The notes below the pieces were generated by a model. It did no database searches, was not told where the DNA came from, and was given only the letters and a program-made list of their open reading frames with translations. Position numbers and translations under genes: made by a program. This document shows positions 62,017-64,000 of a DNA stretch of 64,000 bases, one piece after another; position 1 is the first letter of the stretch; the number at the start of each line of letters is the position of its first letter. The stretch covers positions 80,141,084 through 80,205,083 of the forward strand of contig NC_088300.1 in assembly GCF_032854445.1 (NCBI RefSeq). The letters are read 5' to 3'. Source of the stretch: Liolophura sinensis (lineage: Eukaryota > Mollusca > Polyplacophora > Chitonida > Chitonidae).

Positions 62017-64000
62017 TTATTCAACTGTCAGCAACAGCTCACCTTTAACAAGAGGAAATACTTTTGTACGGGTAGTTACACACCTGTCAGCAACAACTCA
62101 CCTGTAGGGACAAGGAAATACTGCTAGTTATACACCTGTCAGTGACAACTCACCTATATGGACAAAGAAACACTGCTGTAGTTATACACCTGTCAGCAAC
62201 AACTCACCTGTAGGGACAACGAAATACTGTTGTAGTTATACATCTATCAGCAACAACTCACCTGTAGGGACAAGGAAATACTGCTGTAGTTATACACCTG
62301 TCAGCAGCAACTCACCTGTAGGGACAAGGGAATACTGCTGTAGTTATACATCTATCAGTAACAACTCACCTGTAAGGACAAGGAAATACTGCTGTAGTTA
62401 TACACCTGTCAGCAACAGCTCACCTGTAGGGACAAGGAAATACTGCTGTAGTTATACATCGGTCGGCAAAAATTTACCTGTCATGACAAGGAAATACTGC
62501 TGTAGTTATACACCTGTTAGCAAGAACTCACCTGTAGGGACAAGGAAATACTGCTGTAGTTATACATCTATCAGCAACAACTCACCTGTAGGGACAAGGA
62601 AATACTGCTGTAGTTATACATCTATCAGCAACAACTCACCTGTAAGGACAAGGAAATACTGCTGTAGTTATACATCTATCAGCAACAACTCACCTGTAGG
62701 GACAAGGAAATACTGCTGTAGTTATACATCTATCAGCAACAACTCACCTGTAGGGACAAGGAAATACTGCTGTAGTTATACATCTATCAGCAACAACTCA
62801 CCTGTAGGGACAAGGAAATGCTGCTGTAGTTACACACCTGTCAGTAACAACTCACCTGTAGGGACAAAGAAATACTGCTGTAGTTATACATCTGTCGGCA
62901 AAAATTCACCTGTAAGGACAAGTAAATACTGCTGTAGTTATACAGCTATCAGCAACAACTCACCTGTAGGGACAAGGAAATACTCCTGTAGTTGTACACC
63001 TGTAAGCAACAACTCACCCATAGGGACAAGGAAATACTGCTGTAGTTGTACACCTGTCAGCAACATCTCACCTGTAAGGACAAGGAAATACTGCTGTAGT
63101 TATTCACCTGTCAGCAACAACTCACCTGTAGGTACAAGGAAATACTGCTCTAGTTACACATCTGTCAGCGACAACTCACCCATAGGGACAAGGAAATACT
63201 GCTGTAGTTGTACACCTGTCAGCAACATCTCACCTGTAAGGACAAGGAAATACTGCTGTAGTTATACACCTGTCAGCAACAACTCACCTGTAGGTACAAG
63301 GAAATACTGCTCTAGTTACACATCTGTCAGCGACAACTCACCTGTAGGGACAAGGAAATACTGCTGTAGTTGTACACCTGTTAGCAACAACTCACCTGTA
63401 AAGAAGGAAATGCTGCTGTAGTTATACATCTATCAGCAACAACTCACCTGTAGGGACAAGGAAATACTGCTGCAGTTATACACCTGTCAGTAACATCTCA
63501 CCTGTAGGGACAAGGAAATACTGCTGTAGTTAGACACCTGTCAGAACAACTCAACTGTAGGGACAAGGAAATACTGCTGTAGTTATACATCTATCAGTAA
63601 CAGCTCACCTGTATGGAAAAAGAAATACTGTTGTAGTTATACACCAGTCAGTAACAACTCACCTGTAAGGACAAGGAAATACTGCTGTAGTTATACATCT
63701 GTCAGCAACAACTCACCTGTAGGGACAATGAAATACTGCTGTAGTTACACACCTGTCAGAACAACTCACCTGTAGGGACAAAGAAATACTGCTGTAGTTA
63801 TACATCTATCAGTAACAACTCACCTGTTGGGACAAGGAAATACTGCTGTAGTTATACATCTATCAGCAAGAACTCACCTGTAGGGACAAGGAAATACTGC
63901 TGTAGTTACACACCTGTCAGCAACAACTCACCTGTAAGGACAAGTAAATAATGGTGTAGTTATACATCTACAACTCACCTGTAGGTACAAAGAAATACTG
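61968..64000. repeat. Minisatellite, 54-bp unit, about 37 copies, continuing past the window end
   Basis: The unit contains GTCAGCAACAACTCACCTGT, AGGGACAAGGAAATACTGCT and GTAGTTATACACCT. The first unit is the 3' end of sGC coding exon 13, including its stop. The 54-bp period keeps an 18-residue repeat (NNSPVGTRKYCCSYTSIS) open at 62483-63421 in a frame different from the cyclase frame. On the minus strand most units carry ACAG|GTGAGT. Confidence 0.95.

Noticed and set aside
62483-63421. 312-codon Cys/Ser-rich repeat frame at the right edge
   Set aside because: Attractive as a cysteine-repeat protein, but it is the 54-bp array in a frame other than the cyclase frame, with no leader or splice support.

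Overview
The window is eukaryotic genomic DNA from an invertebrate, most likely a lophotrochozoan and probably a mollusc. The reasons are short exons with GT-AG introns, abundant ACATGTA words, tRNA-derived SINEs whose tails resemble those I associate with molluscs, and a secreted fibrinogen-related protein. The species cannot be named from the sequence. Tandem repeats fill roughly 25 kb of the 64 kb by my reading.

One large gene runs on the + strand from about 13.7 kb to 62.0 kb. It is an atypical soluble guanylate cyclase subunit of the Gyc-88E/Gyc-89D type. I assembled 13 coding exons by eye, each with GT-AG borders and compatible phases: an H-NOX heme domain (one exon, 13722-14359), the HNOBA/PAS-like region and signalling helix (29345-43654), the class III cyclase catalytic domain (43508-59675) and a Pro/Ser-rich C-terminal tail (to the stop at 62016). 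Predicted length is about 801 residues. Three points stand out. There is one frameshift in the H-NOX exon near 13940. Tyr replaces the first metal-binding Asp of the cyclase (Y433). Thr replaces Ser in the heme-propionate YxSxR motif (T136).

A second gene lies on the minus strand, wholly inside the sGC intron 50811-59553. It encodes a secreted fibrinogen-related protein of about 383 residues in three coding exons (54815-54592, 53550-53429, 52874-52069): signal peptide, short coiled coil, fibrinogen C-terminal domain and an unusual Asp/Glu/Tyr-rich tail.

The region 1-13.6 kb has no recognisable protein gene. It holds four large minisatellites and two SINEs, and may be 5' flank or 5'-UTR intron of the cyclase gene. 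The introns hold about 20 more tandem arrays (15 to about 97 bp units), a 1.35 kb tandem segmental duplication (22824-25469), more SINE copies of two families, and an inverted repeat (51015-51169).

The most striking structural pattern is that several intronic minisatellites are built from the edge of an exon. The arrays after the exons ending at 43654 and 47688 copy the last coding bases together with the splice donor, giving rows of decoy donors. The array after 32904 starts exactly at its donor. The array at 61968-64000 grows out of the terminal coding exon and supplies its stop codon. The long open frames inside the arrays are consequences of repeat units without stops and are not annotated as genes.
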